From Emcibacter nanhaiensis (GTDB lineage Bacteria; Pseudomonadota; Alphaproteobacteria; Sphingomonadales; Emcibacteraceae): a DNA stretch of 64,000 bases. The translations under genes and the position numbers were made by a program. Location of the stretch: NCBI RefSeq assembly GCF_006385175.1, contig NZ_VFIY01000015.1:126501-190500 (forward strand), in the 5' to 3' direction. The notes under the pieces were generated by a model. It did not search any database, was not told the origin of the DNA, and saw nothing but the letters and a program-made list of their open reading frames with translations. Positions 54,898 through 63,001 of this stretch are shown piece after piece; position 1 is the first letter of the stretch; each line of letters opens with the position of its first letter.

Positions 54898-56430
54898 ATG
54901 ACCCAGCTTTCACAAGACCGGCCCATCAACATCGCCATCATCGCCATGGGCGGCCAGGGCGGTGGCGTGCTGTCCAAATGGATCCTCGACCTGGCGGAAA
55001 GCCAGGGCTATATGGCGCAATATACCTCCGTGCCCGGCGTCGCCCAGCGCACCGGCGCCACCATCTATTATATCGAGCTGTTCCCGGCCCATCTGGCGGA
55101 ACAGGCCGGCAAGAAACCGGTGCTGGCCCTGACCCCGATCCCGGGCGATGTGGATATCGTCATCGCCTCCGAGATGATGGAAGCGGGCCGTTCGCTGGTA
55201 CGCGGCTTTGTCACCGACAAGACCACCCTGCTGGCGTCCGATCACCGCGACTATGCCATTGTCGAAAAACAGGAAATGGGCGACGGTCGCCGCGAGCTCG
55301 ACAATGTGCGCCGCCTGTCCGAACAGAGCGCCGGCAAGTTTATCTGTTTCAATATGGATGATGCCGCCCGCTCCGTCGGTGCGGTAATCAGCTCGGTGCT
55401 GTTCGGCGCGCTGGCCGGTTCCAATGCCCTGCCGTTTGAACGCAGCGCGTTCGAGCAGACCATCGAAGACACCAAGAAAGCGGTCGAGTCCAACCTGCGC
55501 GGCTTTGCCCTCGGCTTCGAGCGGGCCCAAGGCCAGTTGCCGGAAGCGGAAAAGGCGGAAATCGCCAATCCGTCCGGCCAGCCGTCGCCGGCGGTGGCGC
55601 CGCTGTTGCAACGTATGAAACAGGATTTCCCCGGCCATGCCCAGTTCCTGATCACCGAAGGGCTGAAGAAGCTGGTCGATTATCAGGATCCGGCCTATGC
55701 CGACCTCTATCTCGATCGCCTGCAGAAAATTGCCGATCTGGACCGGGAGCTGGGTGGCGAGAAACGGAGCTGGGGCCTGACCAAGGCGATGGCCCGCTAC
55801 CTGGCGCTGGCCATGGCCTATGACGATACCATCCGGGTTGCCGACCTCAAGGTCCGCGCCTCCCGCTTCGACCGGTTCCGCGATGACGTCAAGGCGGATG
55901 AGGGACAGATCGTCCATGTGTCCGAATATCTGCATCCGCGGCTCGAGGAAATGTGTGACATCCTGCCGGCCGGGCTCGGCGGCTACCTGTTGGGCAGCAA
56001 AGCCTGGCGCGCCGTGTTTGACAGGTTCCTCGGCAAGGGTCGGCGCATCACCACCACCCGTCTGCCGGGTTTCCTGCTGTTCTATATGCTGCGCAGCTTC
56101 AAGGGCATGCGCCGCGGCAGTCTGCGGTTCAAAAAGGAAACCACCCGCATCGAGGAGTGGTTGGAACAGGTCAAGGACGCCGCCCGGATCGACTATGAGC
56201 TGGGTTGCGAAGTGGCCGGCCTGCAACGGCTGATCAAGGGTTATAGCGGCACCCACGAGCGGGGCCTTGGCAATGTGGCGAAGATCATGGCGGCCTATGC
56301 GGACTTCAAAAATGACGCCGACGCCACGGAAAAACTGAAAAAGCTGAAAGCGGCCGCGCTCAAGGATGAGGAGGGAGTGGCCCTGGCGGCGGCCCTTGAC
56401 GAAGTGACGTCAACCCGGGCGGCGGCCTGA
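54898..56430 (+). CDS. iorB: Indolepyruvate oxidoreductase beta subunit with long C-terminal DUF6537-type extension
   Basis: A 510-residue partner of the alpha subunit. The N-terminal ~190 residues are the POR gamma-type domain (IIAMGGQGGGVLSKWILDLAE, VPGVAQRTGATIYYIE). The remaining ~300 residues are a helical domain found in long IorB proteins of aerobic proteobacteria, absent from the ~200-residue archaeal IorB. GGGGAGGG in the end of iorA gives a strong RBS. The extension may help protect the complex from oxygen or dock another electron acceptor; this is a hypothesis. Confidence 0.88.
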   Translation: MTQLSQDRPINIAIIAMGGQGGGVLSKWILDLAESQGYMAQYTSVPGVAQRTGATIYYIELFPAHLAEQAGKKPVLALTPIPGDVDIVIASEMMEAGRSLVRGFVTDKTTLLASDHRDYAIVEKQEMGDGRRELDNVRRLSEQSAGKFICFNMDDAARSVGAVISSVLFGALAGSNALPFERSAFEQTIEDTKKAVESNLRGFALGFERAQGQLPEAEKAEIANPSGQPSPAVAPLLQRMKQDFPGHAQFLITEGLKKLVDYQDPAYADLYLDRLQKIADLDRELGGEKRSWGLTKAMARYLALAMAYDDTIRVADLKVRASRFDRFRDDVKADEGQIVHVSEYLHPRLEEMCDILPAGLGGYLLGSKAWRAVFDRFLGKGRRITTTRLPGFLLFYMLRSFKGMRRGSLRFKKETTRIEEWLEQVKDAARIDYELGCEVAGLQRLIKGYSGTHERGLGNVAKIMAAYADFKNDADATEKLKKLKAAALKDEEGVALAAALDEVTSTRAAA

Positions 56431-56446
56431 AACAGCGGGAGAGAGC

Positions 56447-56917
56447 ATGACCATCAAGGCCCCCGGGGACAAGGATTTCAATCTCGATGACTCCCCGCTT
56501 TATAACCTGAACCGGACCTCGGCGACCTATACCGCCGAGATGGCCAAGGCGCTCAAAGCGGTAGGCATGGACCAGACCCAGTGGCGGGTGCTCGGTCTGC
56601 TCGGCGATCAGAACCCGAGCATGGTCAACGAACTGGCCCGCAAGGGGGTGATCAAGATGTCGACCCTGACCCGCATGCTGGAGCGGATGGAGCGGGACGG
56701 TCTGGTCACCCGCAAGGCCTGGGAACAGGACAAGCGCAATATCCAGGTCTTCATTACTGACAAGGGTCGTGAGGCGCTGGAGGTGGCGCTGTCGGTCAAT
56801 GCCAGTGTCTATAAATCTGCGGTTGAAGGACTGTCGGAAGCGGATCTCGACCAGTTCATGAAAGTCCTCAAGCATATGCGGGAGAATCTCAACCGCGGCC
56901 CGCATACGCCCAAGTAA
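56447..56917 (+). CDS. MarR-family transcriptional regulator
   Basis: A 156-residue winged-helix protein: MVNELARKGVIKMSTLTRMLERMERDGLVTRK is the HTH and EQDKRNIQVFITDKG the wing. It lies 16 bases after iorB and 13 before the old-yellow-enzyme gene in the same operon, so it likely autoregulates that unit. It is the second MarR of the locus. The 46-bp repeat upstream of iorA is a candidate site. Confidence 0.87.
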   Translation: MTIKAPGDKDFNLDDSPLYNLNRTSATYTAEMAKALKAVGMDQTQWRVLGLLGDQNPSMVNELARKGVIKMSTLTRMLERMERDGLVTRKAWEQDKRNIQVFITDKGREALEVALSVNASVYKSAVEGLSEADLDQFMKVLKHMRENLNRGPHTPK

Positions 56918-56930
56918 AAGAGTTCTCATC

Positions 56931-58382
56931 ATGTGGAAACCCCCTCAGAAGATCAAATGTCCGCCCCAACCCGGCGCCTGGCCCAGCAAAGAGGAAGCCG
57001 CCCACTCGCGGCTGTTTTCGCCGCTGAAGCACGGCAACCTGGAGCTCGCGCAGCGGACCTGGATTCCGGCCATGGTGCCCTGGCGCGCCACCGAGGACGG
57101 CGAAGTCACCGATGCGGTGGTGGAATGGTATGAACGCTTCGCCATGGGACGGCCCGGGGCTATCGTGGTGGAAGCTACCGGTATCCGCGACGTGCCGTCC
57201 GGCCCGCTGCTGCGGATCGGTCATGACCGCTATATCGATGGCCTCAAGCGTATCGTCGAGGCGGTGAAACGCGCCAGCGGCGGCGAGAGCAAACTCTATA
57301 TCCAGATCATCGATTTCCTGTCCATCCGCCGCCGTCCCGACCGGGACAAGTTCCTCGGCCGTTTCCTCAGGATCACCGCCGCGCATCGCAAGGCGCTGGG
57401 CGCCGAAGACTGGCCCGAGGAGGTGGTGCGCGAGGCGTTGAGGGTGCTGGATGATGAGGCGCTTCATAAGATCCTCAGTCCGCGGGAGCAAGAGGACTTG
57501 GAACGCGGTCACCGGGAGCGGGTCACCGATACCGAACCTCCCCATATCCGCGACCTGCCCGAGGTGCTGCCCGGCCTGTTTGCCGACGCCGCGCGCCGGG
57601 CGAAAGAAGCGGGCTTCGACGGGGTGGAGCTGCATTACGCCCATGCCTATACCATGGCGTCGTTCCTGTCCCGGCTCAACACCCGCGACGACGGTTACGG
57701 CGGCACGCCCGAGGCCCGGGTGCGTCTGCCGCTGGAAGTTTACGCCGCCTGCCGCGAGGCGGTGGGTGACGACTATGTGCTCGGCTGCCGCATGCTGTCG
57801 GAAGACTGTATCGACGGCGGCAGCACTCTGGAGGACACGGCTTTCTATGCGCAGAAATTTGCCGAAGCCGGGATGGATTTCCTGTCTTTTTCCCGCGGCG
57901 GCAAGTTCGAAGACGCACTGCCGCCGAAGGTGGGCGAAGCGATCTATCCCTATACCGGGCCCAGCGGCTATGAATGTATGCCGCAGTTTATCTCCGACGA
58001 GCAGGGCCCGTATGGCCGCAATGTGGAGCCGGTGGCCCATATCCGCAAGGTGCTGAAGGATGCCGGACTGGACACCCCGATGGTGGTGGCGGGCGGCATT
58101 CACGGTTTCCATCAGGCGGAGGATATCCTCCAGGCCGACAAGGCCGATGTGGTCGGGCTCGCCCGCCAGGCCATGGCCGACCCGGACTGGTTTTTGAAAG
58201 TTAAAACCGGCGCGGGTGCGGCGGTCAATGTCTGCAAATATACCAATTACTGCGAGGGCCTCGACCAGAAGCACAAGGTGGTGACCTGCCAGCTCTGGGA
58301 CCGGGAGGCGCTTGATGAGCCGGGGGTCCACTTGACCCAAGACGGCAAGCGGCGGCTGACCGCCCCGCTGTGGAAGCGTTAG
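56931..58382 (+). CDS. NADH:flavin oxidoreductase / old-yellow-enzyme family protein
   Basis: A 483-residue FMN TIM-barrel enzyme. PLKHGNLELAQRTWIPAMV starts the barrel. GVELHYAHAYTMASFLS then NTRDDGYGG is the OYE active-site region with a His-Tyr pair, and GLARQAMADPDWFLK is the phosphate-binding end. A C-terminal Cys cluster (CKYTNYC then CQLW) resembles the Fe-S region of 2,4-dienoyl-CoA-reductase-like enzymes, but the second FAD/NAD domain of those proteins is missing. It may reduce an activated C=C bond in the pathway. Exact reaction unknown. Confidence 0.85.
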   Translation: MWKPPQKIKCPPQPGAWPSKEEAAHSRLFSPLKHGNLELAQRTWIPAMVPWRATEDGEVTDAVVEWYERFAMGRPGAIVVEATGIRDVPSGPLLRIGHDRYIDGLKRIVEAVKRASGGESKLYIQIIDFLSIRRRPDRDKFLGRFLRITAAHRKALGAEDWPEEVVREALRVLDDEALHKILSPREQEDLERGHRERVTDTEPPHIRDLPEVLPGLFADAARRAKEAGFDGVELHYAHAYTMASFLSRLNTRDDGYGGTPEARVRLPLEVYAACREAVGDDYVLGCRMLSEDCIDGGSTLEDTAFYAQKFAEAGMDFLSFSRGGKFEDALPPKVGEAIYPYTGPSGYECMPQFISDEQGPYGRNVEPVAHIRKVLKDAGLDTPMVVAGGIHGFHQAEDILQADKADVVGLARQAMADPDWFLKVKTGAGAAVNVCKYTNYCEGLDQKHKVVTCQLWDREALDEPGVHLTQDGKRRLTAPLWKR

Positions 58383-58393
58383 GAGAGGTCATT

Positions 58394-58419
58394 AAAAAAG
58401 GCGGCTCAGTGGCCGCCTT
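58394..58419. terminator. Terminator between OYE and PEP-CTERM genes
   Basis: AAGGCGGC and GCCGCCTT form an 8-bp stem with a 6-base loop. The six A before it give a T-run on the minus strand, so it serves the PEP-CTERM gene best, with weaker plus-strand use. Confidence 0.78.
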
Positions 58420-58444
58420 CTTCATTTAGTCTGTTGTGTTCGGC

Positions 58445-59086
58445 TTAGCGCTTGCACCGGGCCAGGCCAAAGCCGACCAGCCCCAGGCCGAGCAGGGCCA
58501 GCGGCGCCGGTTCCGGCACCTCGGCGGCATTCCCGATGGTGACGCTGTAGAGGCCAAAACTTCCATCAATGGTCGGTTCACCACTTTCCTGGGTGAAGTG
58601 AACAGAAGAAATCAGGTCCAGCGAGGTCAGACCGAAGAAGCGGGCGCCACTGCCCAGGTCAAAGGTTTCGGTGCTGCCGTCGCCGTAAGTAACAAAGGCG
58701 TCATAGGGCAGGCTGCCGCCATTCCACCGGATATCAAAGCCAACCCCGAACACGCCGTTGGCGGCGGTGATGTTGGTATCATCGAGCAGGATCATGCCGG
58801 AACCGTTACAGCCCCAGCACATGTAACCAGAACCCACAATGTTCCAGTCCGGTGCGCTCCATCCTGTGCTCTCGTAGCCGATGGAGCCGCTGGACAGGGC
58901 TTTCATGTTGGCGGCGCTATTGACGAAATCATATTCCGCGTTGTCGTCGTTGAAGTCATCCATCACGATGTCGGTCAGGGTTGCTTCAAAGCTGGCCTGG
59001 TCGGTGTAGATCGCCGCCGCAAAAGCGGAGGAGGCGGCAAAGGCGAGGCCTGCGGACAGGATCAGGCTGGAAATCATTTTTTTCAT
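58445..59086 (-). CDS. PEP-CTERM sorting-domain protein
   Basis: A 213-residue exported protein. The signal peptide is ~1-24 (ISSLILSAGLAFAASSAFA). The middle is a beta-rich secreted domain with CWGCNGSG. At the C-terminus, VPEPAPLALLGLGLVGFGLA followed by a basic end is a textbook PEP-CTERM signal (VPEP, helix, Arg/Lys tail) recognised by an exosortase. GGAG precedes the chosen ATG 59086. No exosortase or EPS gene is in the window. The role of the passenger domain is unknown. It is monocistronic. Confidence 0.88.
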   Translation of the reverse strand: MKKMISSLILSAGLAFAASSAFAAAIYTDQASFEATLTDIVMDDFNDDNAEYDFVNSAANMKALSSGSIGYESTGWSAPDWNIVGSGYMCWGCNGSGMILLDDTNITAANGVFGVGFDIRWNGGSLPYDAFVTYGDGSTETFDLGSGARFFGLTSLDLISSVHFTQESGEPTIDGSFGLYSVTIGNAAEVPEPAPLALLGLGLVGFGLARCKR

Positions 59087-59235
59087 ACTATATTCTCCAA
59101 ACTGGGCGTCCCGGGTGGTCAGGGACAGCAAATATTAAAATATTAGACTAAAAGATAGCAAGGACCGTGCCAGACAGCTGAAGGGCGCAGAAAACAACAT
59201 TTATACGTAAAATCTTATATGGTGGAGTGTAAAGC

Positions 59236-59529
59236 ATGCCGACACAGAGTCCTGAAATGGCACAGAATCGCCGGTTGATCGACCTTGCCTCCGTCGGCCC
59301 GGCGACGGTCAGGGATTTGCAGCTGCTCGGCGTCACCACGGTGGCGCAGTTGGCGGCCTGTAACGGGCAGGAACTCTATGACCGATTATGCCTGGAGACC
59401 GGCGAGCCCCATGATATCTGCTGCCTCGATGTGTTTCAGTGCGCCATTGCCCAGGCCCGCGACCCGAACCTGCCGAAAGAACAGAAAAACTGGTGGACCT
59501 GGAGCAAACGGCGCAAAGCCGGAAAGTAA
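59236..59529 (+). CDS. Cdd1/PathLoc-type helix-hairpin-helix protein
   Basis: A 97-residue protein. LASVGPATVRDLQLLGVTTVAQLA is a helix-hairpin-helix-like module, followed by LYDRLCLETGEPHDICCLDVF, the signature of the small Cdd1 (pathogenicity-locus) family. The function of that family is unknown, although the fold suggests nucleic-acid binding. GGTGGAG is the RBS. The GDT1 gene starts 10 bases after its stop, so the two may be co-transcribed. Confidence 0.82.
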   Translation: MPTQSPEMAQNRRLIDLASVGPATVRDLQLLGVTTVAQLAACNGQELYDRLCLETGEPHDICCLDVFQCAIAQARDPNLPKEQKNWWTWSKRRKAGK

Positions 59530-59539
59530 CGTGTAACCC

Positions 59540-60094
59540 ATGGATGCCCTTCTTACCTCCACCCTGACCGTTGCGCTGGCCGAGATCGGTGACAAGACCC
59601 AGCTTTTGTCCCTGTTCCTCGCCACCCGCTACCGCAACAAGCCGGCCATTATCATGGGCATCCTGGCGGCGACGCTCGTCAATCACGGCATTTCCGCGTG
59701 GGCGGGCAACTGGGCGGTGCAGTATGTCCCTGAGGATATGAGCCGCTGGATTGTTGGCGGCAGTTTCATCCTGCTGGCCCTGTGGTTGCTGATCCCGGAC
59801 AAGGACGGTGACGGCGACGGTAAATTCGACAAATATGGCGCCTTCATTGCCTCCAGCGTGCTGTTCTTCCTCGCTGAGATCGGCGACAAGACCCAGATCG
59901 CGACGGTGGTGCTGGGGGCGCAATATGACTCGGTCCTGATCGTGACAATCGGCACCACGCTCGGCATGCTGATCGCCAATGTGCCGGTGGTTTATGCCGG
60001 CGAAGCGCTGATGCGCCGCCTGCCGATGAAAGCCGCCCATATTGCGGCGGCGCTCCTGTTTGCCGCAGTGGGCGTGGTAACGATTGTGTCCTAA
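59540..60094 (+). CDS. GDT1/TMEM165-family Mn2+/Ca2+ transporter
   Basis: A 184-residue inner-membrane protein of six helices in two repeats. Each repeat has the E-x-G-D-K-T signature (LAEIGDKTQLLSLFLATRY at ~12 and LAEIGDKTQIATVVLGAQY at ~113). A short acidic loop (PDKDGDGDGKFDKYG) separates them. Relatives export Mn2+ or Ca2+. A very strong terminator overlaps its stop codon. Confidence 0.9.
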   Translation: MDALLTSTLTVALAEIGDKTQLLSLFLATRYRNKPAIIMGILAATLVNHGISAWAGNWAVQYVPEDMSRWIVGGSFILLALWLLIPDKDGDGDGKFDKYGAFIASSVLFFLAEIGDKTQIATVVLGAQYDSVLIVTIGTTLGMLIANVPVVYAGEALMRRLPMKAAHIAAALLFAAVGVVTIVS

Positions 60095-60123
60095 GAAAAG
60101 CCCGGAACTTCCGGGCTTTTCTT
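60093..60123. terminator. Bidirectional terminator between GDT1 and the Rieske operon
   Basis: AAGAAAAGCCCGG and CCGGGCTTTTCTT form a perfect 13-bp stem with a 5-base loop. T-rich arms serve both strands. Its first bases are the last two of the GDT1 stop codon. Confidence 0.93.
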
Positions 60124-60126
60124 ATC

Positions 60127-60609
60127 TTAAATATAACTGATGATCGAGCTGTGCGAGGCGTCGCAGTTGATCAGGTCGACCCGTTTGCGCTTGATCTTGT
60201 AGCTGTCGCCATCCTTCACCAAAGTATGGGTGCAGGTGCCGGCAAACACGGTCTGGGTGCGGTAGAAGACCACGGCCTGGAAGTTTGACTTCACCGTGCA
60301 GTTGCCGCTCGCTTCGTCATGCTCCAGCACCCGGATGTTGCCGAGGATGTGGGAGCTTCTGACCGGATACTGCTTGGACGGCGCCTGGGCATGGTCCAGG
60401 TTATGATAGCGGATGGTCATCATCGCCCGGTCGTCATAGAAGATCGAGATATGGTTGAGCGGGTCCTCCTGGTCCGGGGTCACCGGCATCCAGTAGTCGC
60501 CGTCTTCGGTGAACAGCTCGATCCAGGCCTTGAGGTCGACGCTGTCCAGCAGGTCGGCCTCGTGATAGAGGAAGGCTTCGAGTTCCTGCATGTCGGGTTT
60601 GCTACTCAT
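60127..60609 (-). CDS. Aromatic-ring-hydroxylating dioxygenase beta subunit
   Basis: A 160-residue structural subunit of the NTF2-like fold: QELEAFLYHEADLLDS, WIELFTEDGDYWMPV and SHILGNIRVLE are typical. It contributes no cofactor. I chose ATG 60609, one base after the alpha-subunit stop (TGA at 60611), so the two are translationally coupled. It is the last gene of the minus-strand operon before the terminator. Confidence 0.9.
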   Translation of the reverse strand: MSSKPDMQELEAFLYHEADLLDSVDLKAWIELFTEDGDYWMPVTPDQEDPLNHISIFYDDRAMMTIRYHNLDHAQAPSKQYPVRSSHILGNIRVLEHDEASGNCTVKSNFQAVVFYRTQTVFAGTCTHTLVKDGDSYKIKRKRVDLINCDASHSSIISYI

Positions 60610-60610
60610 G

Positions 60611-61924
60611 TTACGCGGCCTCCTTCCTGGCTTCATGGGTCATATAGTCGAGCCAGGCGTGATACTGGTTGCGCAGCGCGATATCGCTGGTGCCGATGGC
60701 CCGGGTCATATGGCCGTCGGGATGTTCCTCGCGGCCGAGATAGCGCTGCATATCGACCCATTCGCTGCCGCCGGACTGCAGGCCTTCCTGCAGGCGCACG
60801 TAAGCTTCGAGGTCGTCGCTGCCGACCATGGAGGAGGGGGCATTGATCAGGCGCGAGTAGAGCAGGGTCCGCTGCAGCATTTCGTCCGGCGCGCCCTTGA
60901 GGCGGAAGGTCAGGGTCTCGATCTCGGTCTCGTTGACGGAGATGGGGCGGACGATGCGGATCGCCTGGATCGCGCCCTTGATGGTCAGCGACGGGTAGTA
61001 AATGGTGTTGTGGCGGTTGATGGACAGGATGTCGTGGGTTTTCTCCTCGCCGTAAGCCTTGTACATGGCTTCCATATAGCCGGGAATGTCGCGATATTCG
61101 CTGTGGATACTCATCTTGCCGCCGGTGAAGCCGTGGCCGTAGGGACCGACCGAGACGCCCATCTTGTCGAAGAATTCATAGGAGGAGCCGAATGGCGAAA
61201 TAATATCCGCCTCGCGGGAATATTCGTCCGGGTTCGGCAGCTCCCTGATATAGGCGTTGCAGGCGTCGCCGACCGACTTGTGGGTCACCATCGGATGCAT
61301 GGTGTCGTTCAGGTTATCGACAAAGAATTTCCAGTTGCAGTTATGGCGATAGCGCAGCACACCGCCGGCGATCTCCAGTTCGCCTTCCGGGGAGCGCTCG
61401 ATCATATTGTCGATCGAGGTCTTGGCGTCGCCGAGGAAAGTTTCCAGGTCGACCATGTTGCTGTCGAGGGTGGCGAAGATAAAGCCGCGGTAGCTTTCGG
61501 TGCGCACCTGCCTGAGGCTCATTTTCGGGTCGTGGATATCGAACTCGGTGCCGTCATAGCCCTTCTTGTCGGGCACGCCCATCAGGGTGCCGTCGGTCTT
61601 GAAGGTCCAGCCGTGGTAACAGCAGCGGAAAATGCGGGCCTTGCCGCAGGGTTTGCCTTCCAGCTTGGCGCCGCGGTGGGTGCACTGGTTGTGCATGACA
61701 TGGATCTGGCCCTTGCCGTCGCGGGCAACAATGACCGGCCGTTTGCCGATATTGACGGTCAGGAAGTCGCCGGACTCGGGGATCTGGGTCTCGTGGCCCA
61801 TATAGATCCAGGCGCGGCCGAAAATCCGCTCCATTTCCAGATCAAACAGTTCCGGATCGGTATAGACGCTGCGATGGACGCGGCTGGGCTCCACGAGCTG
61901 GCGGATAGAGTCTGTGGTATACAT
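60611..61924 (-). CDS. Rieske non-heme iron dioxygenase alpha subunit
   Basis: Catalytic subunit of 437 residues. The Rieske [2Fe-2S] motif is HNQCTHRGAKLE and then CCYHGWTF (CxH-x17-CxxH, with an extra Cys before the second pair). The mononuclear Fe site is DNLNDTMHPMVTH (two His; the carboxylate is further on). It would dihydroxylate or otherwise oxygenate an aromatic ring or CoA ester. No ferredoxin or reductase gene is in the window. GGGAG precedes the ATG. The substrate may be indolic or benzoate-like from context. Confidence 0.9.
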   Translation of the reverse strand: MYTTDSIRQLVEPSRVHRSVYTDPELFDLEMERIFGRAWIYMGHETQIPESGDFLTVNIGKRPVIVARDGKGQIHVMHNQCTHRGAKLEGKPCGKARIFRCCYHGWTFKTDGTLMGVPDKKGYDGTEFDIHDPKMSLRQVRTESYRGFIFATLDSNMVDLETFLGDAKTSIDNMIERSPEGELEIAGGVLRYRHNCNWKFFVDNLNDTMHPMVTHKSVGDACNAYIRELPNPDEYSREADIISPFGSSYEFFDKMGVSVGPYGHGFTGGKMSIHSEYRDIPGYMEAMYKAYGEEKTHDILSINRHNTIYYPSLTIKGAIQAIRIVRPISVNETEIETLTFRLKGAPDEMLQRTLLYSRLINAPSSMVGSDDLEAYVRLQEGLQSGGSEWVDMQRYLGREEHPDGHMTRAIGTSDIALRNQYHAWLDYMTHEARKEAA

Positions 61925-61938
61925 GGTCTTTTCTCCCT

Positions 61939-62667
61939 TTAAAGCGAAATCGAGCCGAGGCTGCTGCCGCCGCAGACAAACAGGGTCTGGCCGGTGATAA
62001 AGCCGCTCGAGGGTTTCAGGAAAAACAGGGTGGCGTCGGCGATGTCATCCACATTGCCGAGGCGCTGCACCGGAATGCTGGCGGCCAGGGCGCGCGCCTG
62101 GTCGCTGTCTTCCGCCATCACGTCGGTGAACATGTCGGTCACGATCGGGCCGGGGGCGATGGCGTTCACGGTGATGCCGTGCCTGCCGAGCTCCATGGCC
62201 CAGGTGCGGGTCATGCTGATGATGGCGGCTTTGGTGCCGGCATAGCTGGTGCGGGTCGGCAGGCCGACCACGGCCCGGGACGACATATTGACGATGCGGC
62301 CGAAGCCGGCGTCCTTCATGGCCGGCAGGAAGGCCTGGGTCAGGGTAATGGCGGCGCCGAGATGCAGGTTGGTGAGATAGTCCAGGTCCTCCAGCTTCAC
62401 CTCCTCGATCAGCGACGGGCGGATCACGCCGGCGTTATTGACCAGTGACGTGACCTGATAGTCTTTGGCCAGTTCTTCGGCCACTTCGCGGGTGGCGTCC
62501 GGGTCGGCCAGGTCCACTTCGCGGAAGCTGAGATTGTCGTGGCTATAGTCGGGCTTGCCACGGGCCAGGCTGACGACATCATAGCCGGCGTCGAGCAGGT
62601 GGCGGCAGATGGCGGCGCCGATGCCGGCGCTGCCGCCGGTGACAACGGCTGCGGGACGTTCACTCAT
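61939..62667 (-). CDS. Short-chain dehydrogenase/reductase (FabG-like)
   Basis: A 242-residue classical SDR. The cofactor motif is VTGGSAGIGAAI, the NNAG motif is present, the catalytic YxxxK is in RTSYAGTKAAII with a Ser upstream (NMSS), and VNAIAPGPIVTDMF follows. It would act on a diol or 3-hydroxyacyl intermediate. It overlaps the DUF35 gene by 8 bases and the Rieske alpha gene follows 14 bases later. Confidence 0.9.
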   Translation of the reverse strand: MSERPAAVVTGGSAGIGAAICRHLLDAGYDVVSLARGKPDYSHDNLSFREVDLADPDATREVAEELAKDYQVTSLVNNAGVIRPSLIEEVKLEDLDYLTNLHLGAAITLTQAFLPAMKDAGFGRIVNMSSRAVVGLPTRTSYAGTKAAIISMTRTWAMELGRHGITVNAIAPGPIVTDMFTDVMAEDSDQARALAASIPVQRLGNVDDIADATLFFLKPSSGFITGQTLFVCGGSSLGSISL

Positions 62668-63001
62668 TTGTTTCTTCCTTCCTGTGGGCCCAGTAAACAG
62701 TGCGGCCCTTGTAATCCTGTTCGGCCGAAAGGCTGACTTCCGTGCCGGGTTGCGTATGTTCCTCGCCGAGGTTGACCATCATGACGGTGCCGTCCTCGAG
62801 CCGGACCGAGCCGATCGGCCAGGGCAGGCGCTCCTGAAAGAATTCCTCGAGGCTGTGATAGAGCGGTACGCTGGCGAGCAGTTCGCCTTCGGCCCGGATC
62901 TCCAGCCATTCCAGCTGGTCGGACAGGCATTCGCCGCAGATTTCGCGGACCGGATACTGGGTCTTGCCGCAACTGGTGCAGACGGGAAGCTTGATGGTCA
63001 T
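62660..63001 (-). CDS. OB-fold/zinc-ribbon DUF35 protein
   Basis: A 113-residue protein. The zinc ribbon is CTSCGKTQYPVREICGEC (four Cys), followed by an OB-fold (VPLYHSLEEFFQERLPW, GSVRLEDGTVMMVNLG). In known cases such proteins bind a thiolase- or Ltp2-type partner and complete its active site. The start ATGA overlaps the thiolase stop, as expected for partners made together. Confidence 0.88.
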   Translation of the reverse strand: MTIKLPVCTSCGKTQYPVREICGECLSDQLEWLEIRAEGELLASVPLYHSLEEFFQERLPWPIGSVRLEDGTVMMVNLGEEHTQPGTEVSLSAEQDYKGRTVYWAHRKEETNE

